From assembly GCF_022179805.1 (NCBI RefSeq), contig NZ_BPUO01000006.1, positions 372,001-436,000 on the forward strand: a stretch of 64,000 nt of DNA. Reading direction: 5' to 3'. Below the pieces are notes generated by a model. It saw nothing but the letters and a program-made list of their open reading frames with translations, had not been told where the DNA came from and searched no databases. Made by a program: the position numbers and the translations under genes. The stretch is from Cupriavidus pauculus (GTDB lineage: Bacteria > Pseudomonadota > Gammaproteobacteria > Burkholderiales > Burkholderiaceae). Position 1 is the first letter of the stretch, and the number at the start of each line of letters is the position of its first letter. Shown piece after piece: positions 30,318-39,307 of this stretch.

Positions 30318-30327
30318 GTGCTAAGAT
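30318..30327 (+). promoter_or_regulatory. candidate extended -10 promoter for rho
   Basis: TGTGCTAAGAT contains a TG extension and a -10 box TAAGAT at 30322-30327, about 80 nt before the rho ATG. A -35 box is poor (TTCTGG with a 19-nt spacer). The leader lies between this and the ATG at 30415. Confidence 0.45.
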
Positions 30328-30414
30328 GCGTCCCAACAACTTCCCCGAGCGTTCGCTCATTCTTCCCCCTTCTCCTAGGTCTTGCCCGTCCGGGCCCTTC
30401 TGTACCCCTTGTCT

Positions 30415-31677
30415 ATGCACCTGACAGAACTCAAATCGCTTCACGTGTCTGCGCTTCTCGAAATGGCGGCTACGCTCGAGATCGACAACGCACAACGGAT
30501 GCGCAAACAGGAACTGATGTTTGCGATCCTCAAGAAGCGCGCCAAGATGGGCGAAACCATCTACGGAGACGGCACGCTGGAAGTTCTGCCCGATGGCTTT
30601 GGTTTCCTGCGCTCGCCGGAAACGTCGTACCTGGCCAGCACGGACGACATCTACATCAGCCCGTCGCAGATCCGCCGTTTCAACCTCCACACCGGTGATT
30701 CGATCGAAGGTGAAGTCCGCACGCCGAAGGACGGCGAGCGCTACTTTGCACTGGTGAAGGTGGACAAGGTCAACGGGCAGCCGCCCGAAGCGGTGAAGAA
30801 CCGCATCATGTTCGAGAACCTGACGCCGCTGCATCCGAACCGGCCGCTCACGCTCGAACGCGACATCCGCGCCGAGGAAAACATCACCGGCCGTATCGTC
30901 GACATGATTGCCCCGATCGGCCGCGGTCAGCGCGCGCTGCTGGTGGCATCGCCGAAGTCCGGCAAGACCGTGATGCTGCAGCACATCGCCCACGCGATCG
31001 CGAACAACCATCCGGAAGCGGACCTGTTCGTGCTGCTGATCGACGAACGCCCGGAAGAAGTGACCGAAATGCAGCGCTCGGTGCGCGGCGAGGTGGTGGC
31101 GTCGACGTTCGACGAACCGGCCATCCGCCACGTACAGGTGGCCGAAATGGTCATCGAGAAGGCCAAGCGCCTGGTGGAACTGAAGCGCGACGTGGTGATC
31201 CTGCTTGACTCGATCACGCGTCTGGCCCGCGCCTACAACACGGTGGTGCCGGCCTCGGGCAAGGTGCTGACCGGTGGTGTCGACGCCAACGCGCTGCAGC
31301 GTCCGAAGCGTTTCTTCGGTGCCGCGCGTAACCTGGAAGAAGGCGGTTCGCTGACCATCATCGCCACGGCGCTGATCGAAACGGGCAGCCGCATGGATGA
31401 CGTGATCTACGAAGAGTTCAAGGGCACCGGCAACATGGAAGTGCACCTGGAACGCCGCCTCGCAGAAAAGCGCGTCTACCCGGCCATCAACCTGAACAAG
31501 TCCGGCACGCGCCGCGAAGAACTGCTGATCAAGCCGGAAATCCTCCAGAAAATCTGGATCCTGCGCAAGTTCATCTCGGACATGGACGAAGTGCAGGCCA
31601 TGGAATTCATTCTGGACAAGATGAAGCCGACGAAGAACAACGCAGAGTTCTTCGACATGATGCGCCGCGGCGGCTGA
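30415..31677 (+). CDS. rho: transcription termination factor Rho
   Basis: This 420-residue RNA helicase starts [15 protein letters not shown]. The N-terminal domain and cold-shock-like RNA-binding domain (GFGFLRS at 62-67) are followed by the RecA-like motor. The P-loop SPKSGKT is at 179-185, Walker B at [16 protein letters not shown], and the Q- and R-loop residues are in place. Length and motifs match typical Rho. The frame opens at 30382, but the family starts at this ATG. A strong terminator follows at 31706. Confidence 0.98.
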   Translation: MHLTELKSLHVSALLEMAATLEIDNAQRMRKQELMFAILKKRAKMGETIYGDGTLEVLPDGFGFLRSPETSYLASTDDIYISPSQIRRFNLHTGDSIEGEVRTPKDGERYFALVKVDKVNGQPPEAVKNRIMFENLTPLHPNRPLTLERDIRAEENITGRIVDMIAPIGRGQRALLVASPKSGKTVMLQHIAHAIANNHPEADLFVLLIDERPEEVTEMQRSVRGEVVASTFDEPAIRHVQVAEMVIEKAKRLVELKRDVVILLDSITRLARAYNTVVPASGKVLTGGVDANALQRPKRFFGAARNLEEGGSLTIIATALIETGSRMDDVIYEEFKGTGNMEVHLERRLAEKRVYPAINLNKSGTRREELLIKPEILQKIWILRKFISDMDEVQAMEFILDKMKPTKNNAEFFDMMRRGG

Positions 31678-31705
31678 CCGCCCGCAGTTGTCAGGCACGT
31701 GAAAA

Positions 31706-31736
31706 GGCGTACCCTTCGGGTGCGCCTTTTTTCTTT
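31706..31736 (+). terminator. rho-independent terminator after rho
   Basis: GGCGTACCC (31706-31714) pairs with GGGTGCGCC (31718-31726) around a three-base loop, followed by TTTTTTCTTTT. It ends the rho transcript 28 nt after the stop. Confidence 0.9.
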
Positions 31737-31756
31737 TGCGAGCCCCTTCCGAAACC

Positions 31757-32602
31757 ATGTTCGGCAAACTGTCCAGCTACCTGCGCGCCCGTTCCCGCGA
31801 ACGCAAGCTCGTGCACTACGCGATTCCCGACGAACTGTGGACGCGCATCGTGGCCACCCTGCCCTTCGTGCAGCGCTACGACGCCGCAGACCAGGCGACG
31901 CTGCGCGAACTGGCCACGCTATTTATCGCCAGCAAGGAATACTCGACCGCGCACGAACTGGAGCTGACCGACGAGATGGTGGTGGGCGTGGCCGTGCAGG
32001 CGTGCGTGCCCATCCTGAAGCTGGGCATCGAGTGGTACCGGGGCTGGCACGGCATCGTGCTCTATCCCGGCGAGTTCCTGATCCGCAAGACCGTGGAAGA
32101 CGATATCGGGCTGGTGCACGGTGTGGAAGAGGAAGCCAGCGGCGAGGCCTGGGAACATGGCCCGGTCATCCTGTCCTGGCAGGACGTGAACATGTCGGGG
32201 TCCGGCCTCGACAACGGATCGGATTCATACAACGTGGTCATCCACGAGTTTGCCCACAAGCTCGACATGCTCGACGGCGAGCCCGATGGCGTGCCGCCGT
32301 TCTCGCGCGTGCTGCACCCGGGCATCGACGCCGAACAATGGGCCGAGACGCTGCTCACCGAGTACGATGCGTTCGCCGATGCCTACGAGGCGCTGCCGGA
32401 TTCGGCATGGGACCACCCCGAACGCCTGCCACCCCGGCTGCGCATCATCGATCCCTACGGATGCGAAGCGCCGAGCGAGTTCTTTGCCGTGGCGTCCGAG
32501 TCATTTTTCGTCGATCCTGGCGGCCTGCGCCAGCATTGGCCCACGCTTTATGCGGTGCTTGGCCAGTTCTACCGTCAGGACCCCGCTAAAAGTGGCGATT
32601 AA
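31757..32602 (+). CDS. mtfA: MtfA-like zinc peptidase (M90 family)
   Basis: This 281-residue cytoplasmic protein has the gluzincin motif HEFAH at residues 163-167 and a downstream Glu in the PSEFFAVASESFF segment. E. coli MtfA binds the glucose repressor Mlc and has aminopeptidase activity; in Burkholderiaceae, which lack the same Mlc circuit, the role is unclear. The ATG at 31757 is chosen because similarity starts at MFGKLSSYLR; the frame opens 21 nt earlier. It lies just behind the rho terminator. Confidence 0.88.
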   Translation: MFGKLSSYLRARSRERKLVHYAIPDELWTRIVATLPFVQRYDAADQATLRELATLFIASKEYSTAHELELTDEMVVGVAVQACVPILKLGIEWYRGWHGIVLYPGEFLIRKTVEDDIGLVHGVEEEASGEAWEHGPVILSWQDVNMSGSGLDNGSDSYNVVIHEFAHKLDMLDGEPDGVPPFSRVLHPGIDAEQWAETLLTEYDAFADAYEALPDSAWDHPERLPPRLRIIDPYGCEAPSEFFAVASESFFVDPGGLRQHWPTLYAVLGQFYRQDPAKSGD

Positions 32603-32650
32603 TACGGTTTTCACACCCTTCGCGCCTTCCGGGAAAACTGCCACCGGATA

Positions 32651-32680
32651 TTGCCCAAGCTCTTGTTTTTCTGCCATAAT
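32651..32680 (+). promoter_or_regulatory. sigma-70 promoter of rpmE2
   Basis: TTGCCC at 32651-32656 and CATAAT at 32675-32680 are separated by 18 nt. They lie 94 nt upstream of the ribosomal protein gene. Confidence 0.6.
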
Positions 32681-32773
32681 CCCAGTTTGCCCGTTACCGG
32701 CAAGTGGTTCGCTCGTCGCAAGCAAGCGGCTGACAGTAGAGCGGACTGGCTACCCAACCTGAAAGGAAGCACC

Positions 32774-33031
32774 ATGAAAGAAGGCATTCACCCGAATTAT
32801 CGCGAAGTCCTGTTCCACGACGTGTCGAACGACTTCAAGTTCGTGACCCGCTCGACGATCCAGACCAAGGACACGATCGAACACGAAGGCAAGACCTACC
32901 CGCTGGCCAAGATCGAAGTGTCGTCGGAGTCGCATCCGTTCTACACCGGCCAACAAAAGATCATGGACACGGCTGGCCGCGTCGAGAAGTTCCGCCAGAA
33001 GTTCGGCAGCAAGCTGGCCGCCAAGAAGTAA
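32774..33031 (+). CDS. rpmE2: ribosomal protein L31, type B
   Basis: This 85-residue 50S subunit protein starts [18 protein letters not shown] with GAAAGGAAGC just before it. It is the type B (cysteine-free) form: the CxxC zinc ligands of type A are absent, and the family signature SHPFYTGQQ is present. Type B proteins often replace type A when zinc is short, under Zur in some bacteria, but here it may be the only L31 copy; the window cannot show that. A terminator follows at 33099. Confidence 0.97.
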   Translation: MKEGIHPNYREVLFHDVSNDFKFVTRSTIQTKDTIEHEGKTYPLAKIEVSSESHPFYTGQQKIMDTAGRVEKFRQKFGSKLAAKK

Positions 33032-33098
33032 TTGGCCAGCGCTACCAAGCGACTGCGGCGCGAAACAGGACAGATGCTCCTGTCACGCGCAACCTGAC

Positions 33099-33130
33099 AA
33101 AGAGGCAGCATCGGCTGCCTCTTTGCATTT
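33099..33130 (+). terminator. terminator after rpmE2
   Basis: AAAGAGGCAGC (33099-33109) pairs with GCTGCCTCTTT (33114-33124) around a four-base loop, followed by GCATTT. The stem is perfect but the T-run is interrupted. Confidence 0.8.
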
Positions 33131-33187
33131 GTGGCCCACAATGGCGTTTGTGCACGCTTATCCAAGGGCTACCCGGATTCACTGCCG

Positions 33188-34972
33188 ATGTCCCAAGCCA
33201 CCAAGACCTCCCCTGTTCACCTGACGGCCGCCGCCACTGGCGCGCTGCCGCGCTATCTGCTGCTGGCCATCTGCATCATCTACGGACTGACCGGCCTGTT
33301 CGGCCGCGATCCGTGGAAGAACGAGGATGCCGCGGGGTTCGGCGTGATGTGGCAGCTTGGCATCGGCAACGCGCAGGACTGGTTGATGCCAAACATCGTG
33401 GGCCGCCCGTTCAGCGCGGATGGCCCGCTGGTGTTCTGGGTGGGCGGCCTGATGATCCGCCTGTTCGGCGGCTGGCTGGGCGCCCCCGATGCGTCGCGCC
33501 TGGCCACGGCCCTGTTCTACTTCGCCACCTGTGCCTTCATCTGGTACTCGACTTACCTGCTGGGCCGCCGTGACGAGGTACAGCCGTTTGCCTTCGCCTT
33601 CGGCGGACAGCCGGACGCGCGATCCTACGGCCGCGCGCTGGCCGACGGCGCCCTGCTGATCTTCCTGGCCTGCGTGGGCCTGGCCATGCGCGGGCACGAA
33701 ACCACGGCACAGGTGGGCCAGGTCTGCTTCATCGCGTTCATGCTGTACGGCATGGTGCGCAGCCTGGACAAGCCCGTGCAGGGCAGCCTGTGGTTTGGCG
33801 TGGGGCTGGCCGCGCTGTGCCTGGCCAGCGGCCCGATCCTGGCTGCGGCATTGCTGGGCGCAGCACTGATTGCCGGGGCGGTGTCGGGGCCGGTGCCATT
33901 GAAGCGGCTGTTGATGGTGGGGGTGCCCGTTGCGCTGGCCATCGTTGCGGCCTGGATGCTCGCGGTCTATTTCGGTGCGACGTCGACCGAGGATGGCGTG
34001 ACGTACATCCGCGAATGGGCCCGCTACGACCGTCGCATGTACGGCGGCCCGAGCCTGCCCACGGCCGGCTTCATCGGCCGCAACTTCCTGCTGTTCTCGT
34101 GGCCGGTCTGGCCAATTGCCGCCTTTGCATGGCTGTCGTGGCGCGGCATGCGTCGCGCGCCCCATGTGACGCTACCGCTGGCCATCCTGGCCATGCTGTT
34201 CCTGCTGCTGTTGCTGCAGCGCAATCCCGGCGACGTGCAATTCATCCTGCTGCTGCCGCCGATGGCCATCCTGGCAGCTTTCGCGTTGCCTACGCTGCCA
34301 CGCGCCGCCATCAACGCGGTGGACTGGTTCGCCCTGCTCTTCTTCACCATCTTCGGCGGCACGGTCTGGTTCATGTGGATCGCCAAGACCACGGGCTGGC
34401 CGCCCAAGGTGGCGAACAACGTCTTCCGGCAGATTCCCGGCTTCGAACACACGTTCACGATCAGCGCCGTGATCATCGCGCTGGCCGCGACGGTGGCATG
34501 GGTGCTGGTGGTGCGCTGGCGTCTGTCCCGCGCGCCCAAGCAGATCTGGCGCCCCGTGGTGATCTCGGCCGCAGGCACCACACTGATGTGGGTGATGGCC
34601 ATGACGCTGTGGCTGCCGTCGATCAACTACGGCAAGACCTATCGCGACGTGGCCCAGGCTGCCGCCATGGCGCTGCCGTCGACGTATCAGTGCGTGCAGC
34701 CGATTCGCATGGGCGATGCCCAGCTCGCGTCGTTTGCGTACTTCGGCCATATCCGCTTTGGCGGGCCGGAGGACGGTTGCGACGTGCTGCTGCGGCACGA
34801 CGCCGTGGACTACGGTGCGCCGGGCAACATCTCGCACTTCGAATGGCGCCTGATCTGGGAAGGCCGTCGTCCGGCCGACCGCGACGAGCGGTTCCGCATG
34901 TATCGCCTGGTCGACACCTCGCAACTCAAGCCCGCGCAGCCTTCCATGCGGCGCCGCCTGCCGCAGCAGTAA
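33188..34972 (+). CDS. ArnT/PMT-like membrane glycosyltransferase
   Basis: This 594-residue protein has about 11-12 hydrophobic segments and the GT-C-type early acidic motif GRDPWKNEDAAGFG near residue 40, which resembles the ArnT/PMT catalytic region (an Asp/Glu pair in the first external loop). It ends with a soluble C-terminal domain of about 130 residues. Such enzymes use undecaprenyl-phosphate-linked sugars in the periplasm, but the acceptor is unknown. The ATG at 33188 starts MSQATKTSPVHL; the frame opens at 33131. It is followed by a MATE transporter 85 nt downstream. Confidence 0.78.
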   Translation: MSQATKTSPVHLTAAATGALPRYLLLAICIIYGLTGLFGRDPWKNEDAAGFGVMWQLGIGNAQDWLMPNIVGRPFSADGPLVFWVGGLMIRLFGGWLGAPDASRLATALFYFATCAFIWYSTYLLGRRDEVQPFAFAFGGQPDARSYGRALADGALLIFLACVGLAMRGHETTAQVGQVCFIAFMLYGMVRSLDKPVQGSLWFGVGLAALCLASGPILAAALLGAALIAGAVSGPVPLKRLLMVGVPVALAIVAAWMLAVYFGATSTEDGVTYIREWARYDRRMYGGPSLPTAGFIGRNFLLFSWPVWPIAAFAWLSWRGMRRAPHVTLPLAILAMLFLLLLLQRNPGDVQFILLLPPMAILAAFALPTLPRAAINAVDWFALLFFTIFGGTVWFMWIAKTTGWPPKVANNVFRQIPGFEHTFTISAVIIALAATVAWVLVVRWRLSRAPKQIWRPVVISAAGTTLMWVMAMTLWLPSINYGKTYRDVAQAAAMALPSTYQCVQPIRMGDAQLASFAYFGHIRFGGPEDGCDVLLRHDAVDYGAPGNISHFEWRLIWEGRRPADRDERFRMYRLVDTSQLKPAQPSMRRRLPQQ

Positions 34973-35057
34973 TCCCCTTCCAACGCGCGGACGCCTCAGC
35001 CGTCCGCGCGAGCTTCTCCGGCCTTGGCGGCCGGCGCAATCCCAACACAAAACCAAG

Positions 35058-36410
35058 ATGAGCAGCGCGCTGCAGGACATCCGTCGCATCGTTCACCTCG
35101 CCGCCCCCGTTCTGGTGGGGCAACTGGCCGTTATCGCCTTCGGCGTGATCGACACCATCATGGCCGGCCGCGCCTCGGCCACCGATCTCGCAGCCGTAGG
35201 GCTGGGTGGATCGATCTATGTGACGGTCTACATCAGCCTGATGGGCGTGCTGCAAGCGCTGGCTCCGACCGCCGGCCAACTCTACGGCGCAGGACGCACC
35301 GCGGAAATCGGCGTGGAAGTGCGACAGGCAGCCTGGCTGGGCGTGGCGCTGGCCATCCCCGGCATGTTGCTGCTGCTGTTCCCTGGCCCCGTGCTGGCAT
35401 TTGCCAAGGCGCCGCCCGAACTGGTGGAAAAGGCCTCGCGCTACCTCCATATCGTGGCGCTCGGCCTGCCGGCGGCACTCGCTTTCCGCATCTACATGGC
35501 GCTCAACAACGCGCTGTCGCGCCCGATCATGGTCACGGTGCTGCAGATCGCGGGACTGGCGCTCAAGGTACCGCTCAATGCGTGGTTCATTCACGGCGGC
35601 TTCGGCGTGGCCGCGATGGGGGGCCCGGGCTGCGCGCTGGCGTCGACCATCATCAGCTGGGTCTGGTGCGTATCGGGCCTGACCATCCTGCGTTACGGCT
35701 CCGCCTACCAGCCGCTGGGTATCTTTGCCCGCTGGGAGTGGCCGCGCTGGGATCGCATCCGGCCGCTGGTGCGGCTTGGGGTGCCGATGGGCCTGACCTA
35801 TCTGATCGAAATCACGTCATTCACGCTGATGTCGATCTTCATCACCCGACTCGGCACTGAAACGCTGGCGGGCCATCAGATCATCGCCAACCTGAGCGCG
35901 GTCGCGTACATGGTGCCGCTGTCGTTGTCGATCGCCACCTCCACACTGGTAGCCCAGGCAATCGGCGCCCGGGACATGGCTGCCGCCCGCCGCATTGGCT
36001 GGCGCGGCATCCGCTTTGGTGCCGGCCTGGCCGTGCTGATCGGCGCCACGCTATGGACCCTGCGCGAACCGCTGCTGCAGGCCTACGCGAAAGACCCTGG
36101 CGTGGTCGCCAAAGCCCTGCCGCTGATGTTGTTCGTAGCGTTCTACCAGGCCTTCGACGCCGTCCAGGTCATGAGCGCCTTCATTCTCCGTGCGTACAAG
36201 ATCGCGTTGATACCGACGCTGATCTACGCCGGGTCGCTATGGGGCGTGGGGCTTGGTGGCGGCTATGTACTGGGATTCGGGCTGATCGACGCCATGCCAG
36301 CGTTCACGCGCGGTGCTGCGGGATTCTGGATGGCTAACAGCGTCAGCCTGGCGATTGCCGGGACGCTGCTGGTGCGGTACTTCATGCACGTGAGCCGGGC
36401 GAAGATCTGA
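35058..36410 (+). CDS. norM: MATE family multidrug efflux transporter
   Basis: This 450-residue inner-membrane protein has twelve predicted helices in two repeats. The N-terminal motif LAAPVLVGQLAVIAFGVIDT and the MAGRASATDLAAV loop are typical of NorM/MATE. It exports cationic drugs with Na+ or H+. The preceding glycosyltransferase gene is 85 nt upstream, so they may share a transcript. Repeat unit D lies after the stop. Confidence 0.93.
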   Translation: MSSALQDIRRIVHLAAPVLVGQLAVIAFGVIDTIMAGRASATDLAAVGLGGSIYVTVYISLMGVLQALAPTAGQLYGAGRTAEIGVEVRQAAWLGVALAIPGMLLLLFPGPVLAFAKAPPELVEKASRYLHIVALGLPAALAFRIYMALNNALSRPIMVTVLQIAGLALKVPLNAWFIHGGFGVAAMGGPGCALASTIISWVWCVSGLTILRYGSAYQPLGIFARWEWPRWDRIRPLVRLGVPMGLTYLIEITSFTLMSIFITRLGTETLAGHQIIANLSAVAYMVPLSLSIATSTLVAQAIGARDMAAARRIGWRGIRFGAGLAVLIGATLWTLREPLLQAYAKDPGVVAKALPLMLFVAFYQAFDAVQVMSAFILRAYKIALIPTLIYAGSLWGVGLGGGYVLGFGLIDAMPAFTRGAAGFWMANSVSLAIAGTLLVRYFMHVSRAKI

Positions 36411-36433
36411 GCGGCTGTTTCGCCTTGTCTTTA

Positions 36434-36558
36434 CTCCCCTCTCCCGTCTTGCGGGAGAGGGGTTGGGGGTGAGGGCATTGCGGGTCTGCTTGCTGACATG
36501 TCGCAATTGGAACCGCTAGCCCTCACCCCCAGCCCCTCTCCCAGAGGGAGAGGGGAGG
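36434..36558. repeat. paired inverted GC-rich repeat, unit D
   Basis: This fourth copy has two well-kept hairpins (CTCCCCTCTCCCGTCTTGCG.. and CCCCTCTCCCAGAGGGAGAG..) and both GGGGGTGAGGG tails in opposite orientation. The core starts GCATTGCGGGTCTGCTTGCT. It separates norM from the 3' end of the tRNA cluster. Confidence 0.86.
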
Positions 36559-36589
36559 AAAAACGGGAGTGTGCAAAGTACAGACGAAA

Positions 36590-36615
36590 AAAAGCCTGCT
36601 TGCGCAGGCTTTTTA
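36590..36615. terminator. bidirectional terminator between norM and the tRNA cluster
   Basis: AAGCCTGC (36592-36599) pairs with GCAGGCTT (36604-36611) around a four-base loop, with A-runs on the left and T-runs on the right. It can end leftward tRNA transcription and rightward norM transcription. Confidence 0.88.
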
Positions 36616-36620
36616 AAGGT

Positions 36621-36697
36621 TGGCGGAGCGGACGGGGCTCGAACCCGCGACCCCCGGCGTGACAGGCCGGTATTCTAACCAACTGAACTACCGCTCC
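36621..36697 (-). tRNA. tRNA-Asp (GTC), copy 1
   Basis: This is a 77-nt cloverleaf with encoded CCA. The anticodon loop CTGTCAC gives GTC. It is the last gene of the leftward tRNA array and is followed by the terminator at 36590. Confidence 0.98.
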
Positions 36698-36760
36698 GTT
36701 TTCGGCTGTTACCCGGAAATTCCGGATAACTGCTGGGCGTTTGATTACGCCCGGCTGTTT

Positions 36761-36836
36761 TGGCGTCCCCTAGGGGATTCGAACCCCTGTACTCACCGTG
36801 AAAGGGTGATGTCCTAGGCCTCTAGACGAAGGGGAC
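36761..36836 (-). tRNA. tRNA-Glu (TTC), copy 1
   Basis: This is a 76-nt cloverleaf with encoded CCA. The anticodon loop CTTTCAC gives TTC. It is identical to the copy at 37335. Confidence 0.98.
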
Positions 36837-36949
36837 AGAAATCTGTTGCAAGCAACGCTTTCCGTCGATTGCTGCGAAGTCCGGCATTCTACCAGAACTT
36901 TCGCAACTTGAAGCAACTTTTTTTACTGCTGAAGTTGCTTCCAAAACCT

Positions 36950-37025
<76 letters not shown>

Positions 37026-37070
37026 TTGCACTTCTACCACCTGATAATCGCATCTTCCCGCGAAGCGACG

Positions 37071-37076
37071 ATTATC
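37071..37076 (-). promoter_or_regulatory. candidate -10 box for the downstream tRNA block
   Basis: On the minus strand, GATAAT is followed by CGTCGCTTCGCGGG. That closely matches the CGCCGCTTCGCCGG after the -10 box of the upstream tRNA promoter, so this is probably a duplicated promoter. The -35 box is weak (TTTCAG). The GC-rich discriminator fits stringent control of stable RNA. Confidence 0.6.
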
Positions 37077-37155
37077 TTTTGATTTTTCGAAGCCTGAAAA
37101 ACTGGCCTCGGGTAAATCGAAAGATGATTATCAGATAATCACCTCTCACCCAAAT

Positions 37156-37184
37156 AAAAACCCGCTTGGTTTCACCCAAGCGGG
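37156..37184 (-). terminator. terminator between the two tRNA blocks
   Basis: On the minus strand, CCCGCTTGG and CCAAGCGGG (arms 37176-37184 and 37161-37169) enclose a six-base loop and are followed by TTTTTATTT. It ends transcription of the first Ala-Glu-Asp block, so the second block needs its own promoter. Confidence 0.88.
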
Positions 37185-37191
37185 CTCAGTC

Positions 37192-37268
37192 TGGCGGAGC
37201 GGACGGGGCTCGAACCCGCGACCCCCGGCGTGACAGGCCGGTATTCTAACCAACTGAACTACCGCTCC
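37192..37268 (-). tRNA. tRNA-Asp (GTC), copy 2
   Basis: This 77-nt tRNA is identical to copy 1 and has encoded CCA. It is the last gene of the upstream block. Confidence 0.98.
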
Positions 37269-37334
37269 ATTGTTGGTTGCCACCCGAAGCTTCGCTTCGG
37301 ACAGCCAACTGGACGTTTGGTTACGTCCAACATC

Positions 37335-37410
37335 TGGCGTCCCCTAGGGGATTCGAACCCCTGTACTCACCGTGAAAGGGTGATGTCCTAGGCCTCTAGA
37401 CGAAGGGGAC
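37335..37410 (-). tRNA. tRNA-Glu (TTC), copy 2
   Basis: This 76-nt tRNA is identical to copy 1. It lies only 8 nt from tRNA-Ala copy 2. Confidence 0.98.
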
Positions 37411-37418
37411 AGAAACTT

Positions 37419-37494
<76 letters not shown>

Positions 37495-37555
37495 ATAGTT
37501 ACTGCCATTTACTACTAACTCGCCACCAGATTTACTGCTTTCCGGCGAAGCGGCG

Positions 37556-37583
37556 ATTATAAATCAATCACTGCGTTTTGCAA
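37556..37583 (-). promoter_or_regulatory. strong sigma-70 promoter of the tRNA array
   Basis: On the minus strand, TTGCAA (37578-37583), a 16-nt spacer, and consensus TATAAT (37556-37561) are followed by a GC-rich discriminator CGCCGC. This is the classic form of a stringently controlled stable-RNA promoter. Confidence 0.88.
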
Positions 37584-37700
37584 GTCCCTTTTGGTTTTTT
37601 CAACCGTTCTGCTTGACTCGCGTCGTGCAGCAGGGAGAACGAGATTATGCTGAAGTCTCGACCAGAGCGCAAGCCCCAGCCGAGACATTTCTGCACATTT

Positions 37701-39098
37701 TTATGCAGCAGCCAGGCGGCGCAGCACCGTGTCGCGGCCAATCAGTTCCAGCACCGCGTCGATGGCCGGCGTCTGCAGTTGCCCCACCACCAGCAGGCGC
37801 ACCGGCATGGCCAGCTTGGGCATCTTCAGGCCGAATTCGGCCAGCACCGCCTTGAACGTGGCGCCAATCGCCTCGCGCTTCCACTCCGGCAGCGCGGCCA
37901 GTTGCGTCGCCAGCGCCTGCAGCGCCGGGCGGATCTCGTCGGTCAGGTGTTCGGCGCGCAAGGCGGCATCGGCCTGCGGCTCGCCACGGTAGAACAGCAG
38001 CGCGGCCTGGGCCACTTCCTTGAGCGTGTTCGCCCGATCCTTGACCAGCGCCACCACGCCCGCCAGATCAGCGCCCTCCACCTTGCCATCCAGCGCCTCG
38101 ATGAACGGGCGGGTCAGCTCGGCCAGGCGTGCGTTGTCACCGGTCTTGATGTAGTGGTTGTTCAGCCAGGCGAGCTTTTCCGGGTTGTACTGCGCCGGCG
38201 ACTTGCCCAGGTGATCCAGGTCGAACCATTCAACAAACTGCTCGCGAGTGAAGATCTCGGCGTCGCCGTGCGACCAGCCCAGGCGCGCCAGATAGTTGAG
38301 CACCGCTTCGGGCAGATAGCCCTCGTCACGGTAGCCGGTCACCGGCATGGCGCCATGGCGCTTGCTCATCTTCTCGCCCTGCTCGTTCAGCACGGTCGGC
38401 AGGTGGGCGTAGACGGGTACCTCACCGCCCAGCGCGCGAATGATGTTGATCTGGCGCGGCGTGTTGTTGACGTGGTCGTCGCCACGGATCACGTGGGTGA
38501 TCTTCATGTCGAGATCGTCGATCACCACGCAGAAGTTGTACGTCGGCGTACCGTCCGGGCGAGCGATCACCAGGTCATCAAGCTCGTCGTTCGAGATCTC
38601 GATGCGGCCCTTCACGGCGTCGTCCCACACCACGCTGCCGCCGATCGGGTTCTTGAAGCGCACCACGGGCTGCACGCCGGCGGGCGGCTCGGGCAGGACC
38701 TTGCCCGGCTCCGGGCGCCAGAAGCCGTTGTAGCGCGGCTTTTCGCCGGCCGCGCGCTGCGCTTCGCGCAGGGCATCCAGTTCCTCGGTGCTCATGTAGC
38801 AGTGGTAAGCCAGGCCGCTTTCCATCATCTGCTGCACCACGGCGCGATACCGGTCCATGCGCTGCATCTGGTAGAACGGACCTTCGTCGATATCAAGATC
38901 GAGCCAGGCCATGCCTTCCAGGATCACGTCGACCGCTTCCTCGGAAGAACGCTCGACATCGGTGTCCTCGATGCGCAGGATGAAGTCGCCCTTCATGCGG
39001 CGGGCAAAGGCCCACGGATAAAGTGCGGAGCGAATGTTGCCAAGGTGGATGAAGCCGGTCGGGCTCGGCGCGAAGCGGGTGCGGACGCGTTGTGTCAT
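37701..39098 (-). CDS. gltX: glutamyl-tRNA synthetase
   Basis: This 465-residue class I synthetase charges tRNA-Glu. The HIGH-type motif [11 protein letters not shown] has HLGN at residues 18-21, and KMSKR is at 243-247. The length is typical of bacterial GltX. The ATG at 39098 ([12 protein letters not shown]) is used; upstream residues to 39203 are not family-like. It lies next to two tRNA-Glu genes, its own substrate, and is transcribed in the same leftward direction as that array. Confidence 0.98.
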   Translation of the reverse strand: MTQRVRTRFAPSPTGFIHLGNIRSALYPWAFARRMKGDFILRIEDTDVERSSEEAVDVILEGMAWLDLDIDEGPFYQMQRMDRYRAVVQQMMESGLAYHCYMSTEELDALREAQRAAGEKPRYNGFWRPEPGKVLPEPPAGVQPVVRFKNPIGGSVVWDDAVKGRIEISNDELDDLVIARPDGTPTYNFCVVIDDLDMKITHVIRGDDHVNNTPRQINIIRALGGEVPVYAHLPTVLNEQGEKMSKRHGAMPVTGYRDEGYLPEAVLNYLARLGWSHGDAEIFTREQFVEWFDLDHLGKSPAQYNPEKLAWLNNHYIKTGDNARLAELTRPFIEALDGKVEGADLAGVVALVKDRANTLKEVAQAALLFYRGEPQADAALRAEHLTDEIRPALQALATQLAALPEWKREAIGATFKAVLAEFGLKMPKLAMPVRLLVVGQLQTPAIDAVLELIGRDTVLRRLAAA

Positions 39099-39307
39099 GG
39101 TCGGGGAGAAACAAAAAAGCCCACGCACGGGTGCGCGCAGGCCGGATTTCGTTGAACGTTGCATTATACGCCCTGCCCGATTCCAGTCCGGCCACGGAAT
39201 CATTTATGCTTGGCACCGGTCTGAATCCGGGCCAGTCACCCCGCGTCATGCGATGTCCGGCCTTTCGATGCCCGACACATCACTTTCGCGATAGCTTTCC
39301 TTCCTCG

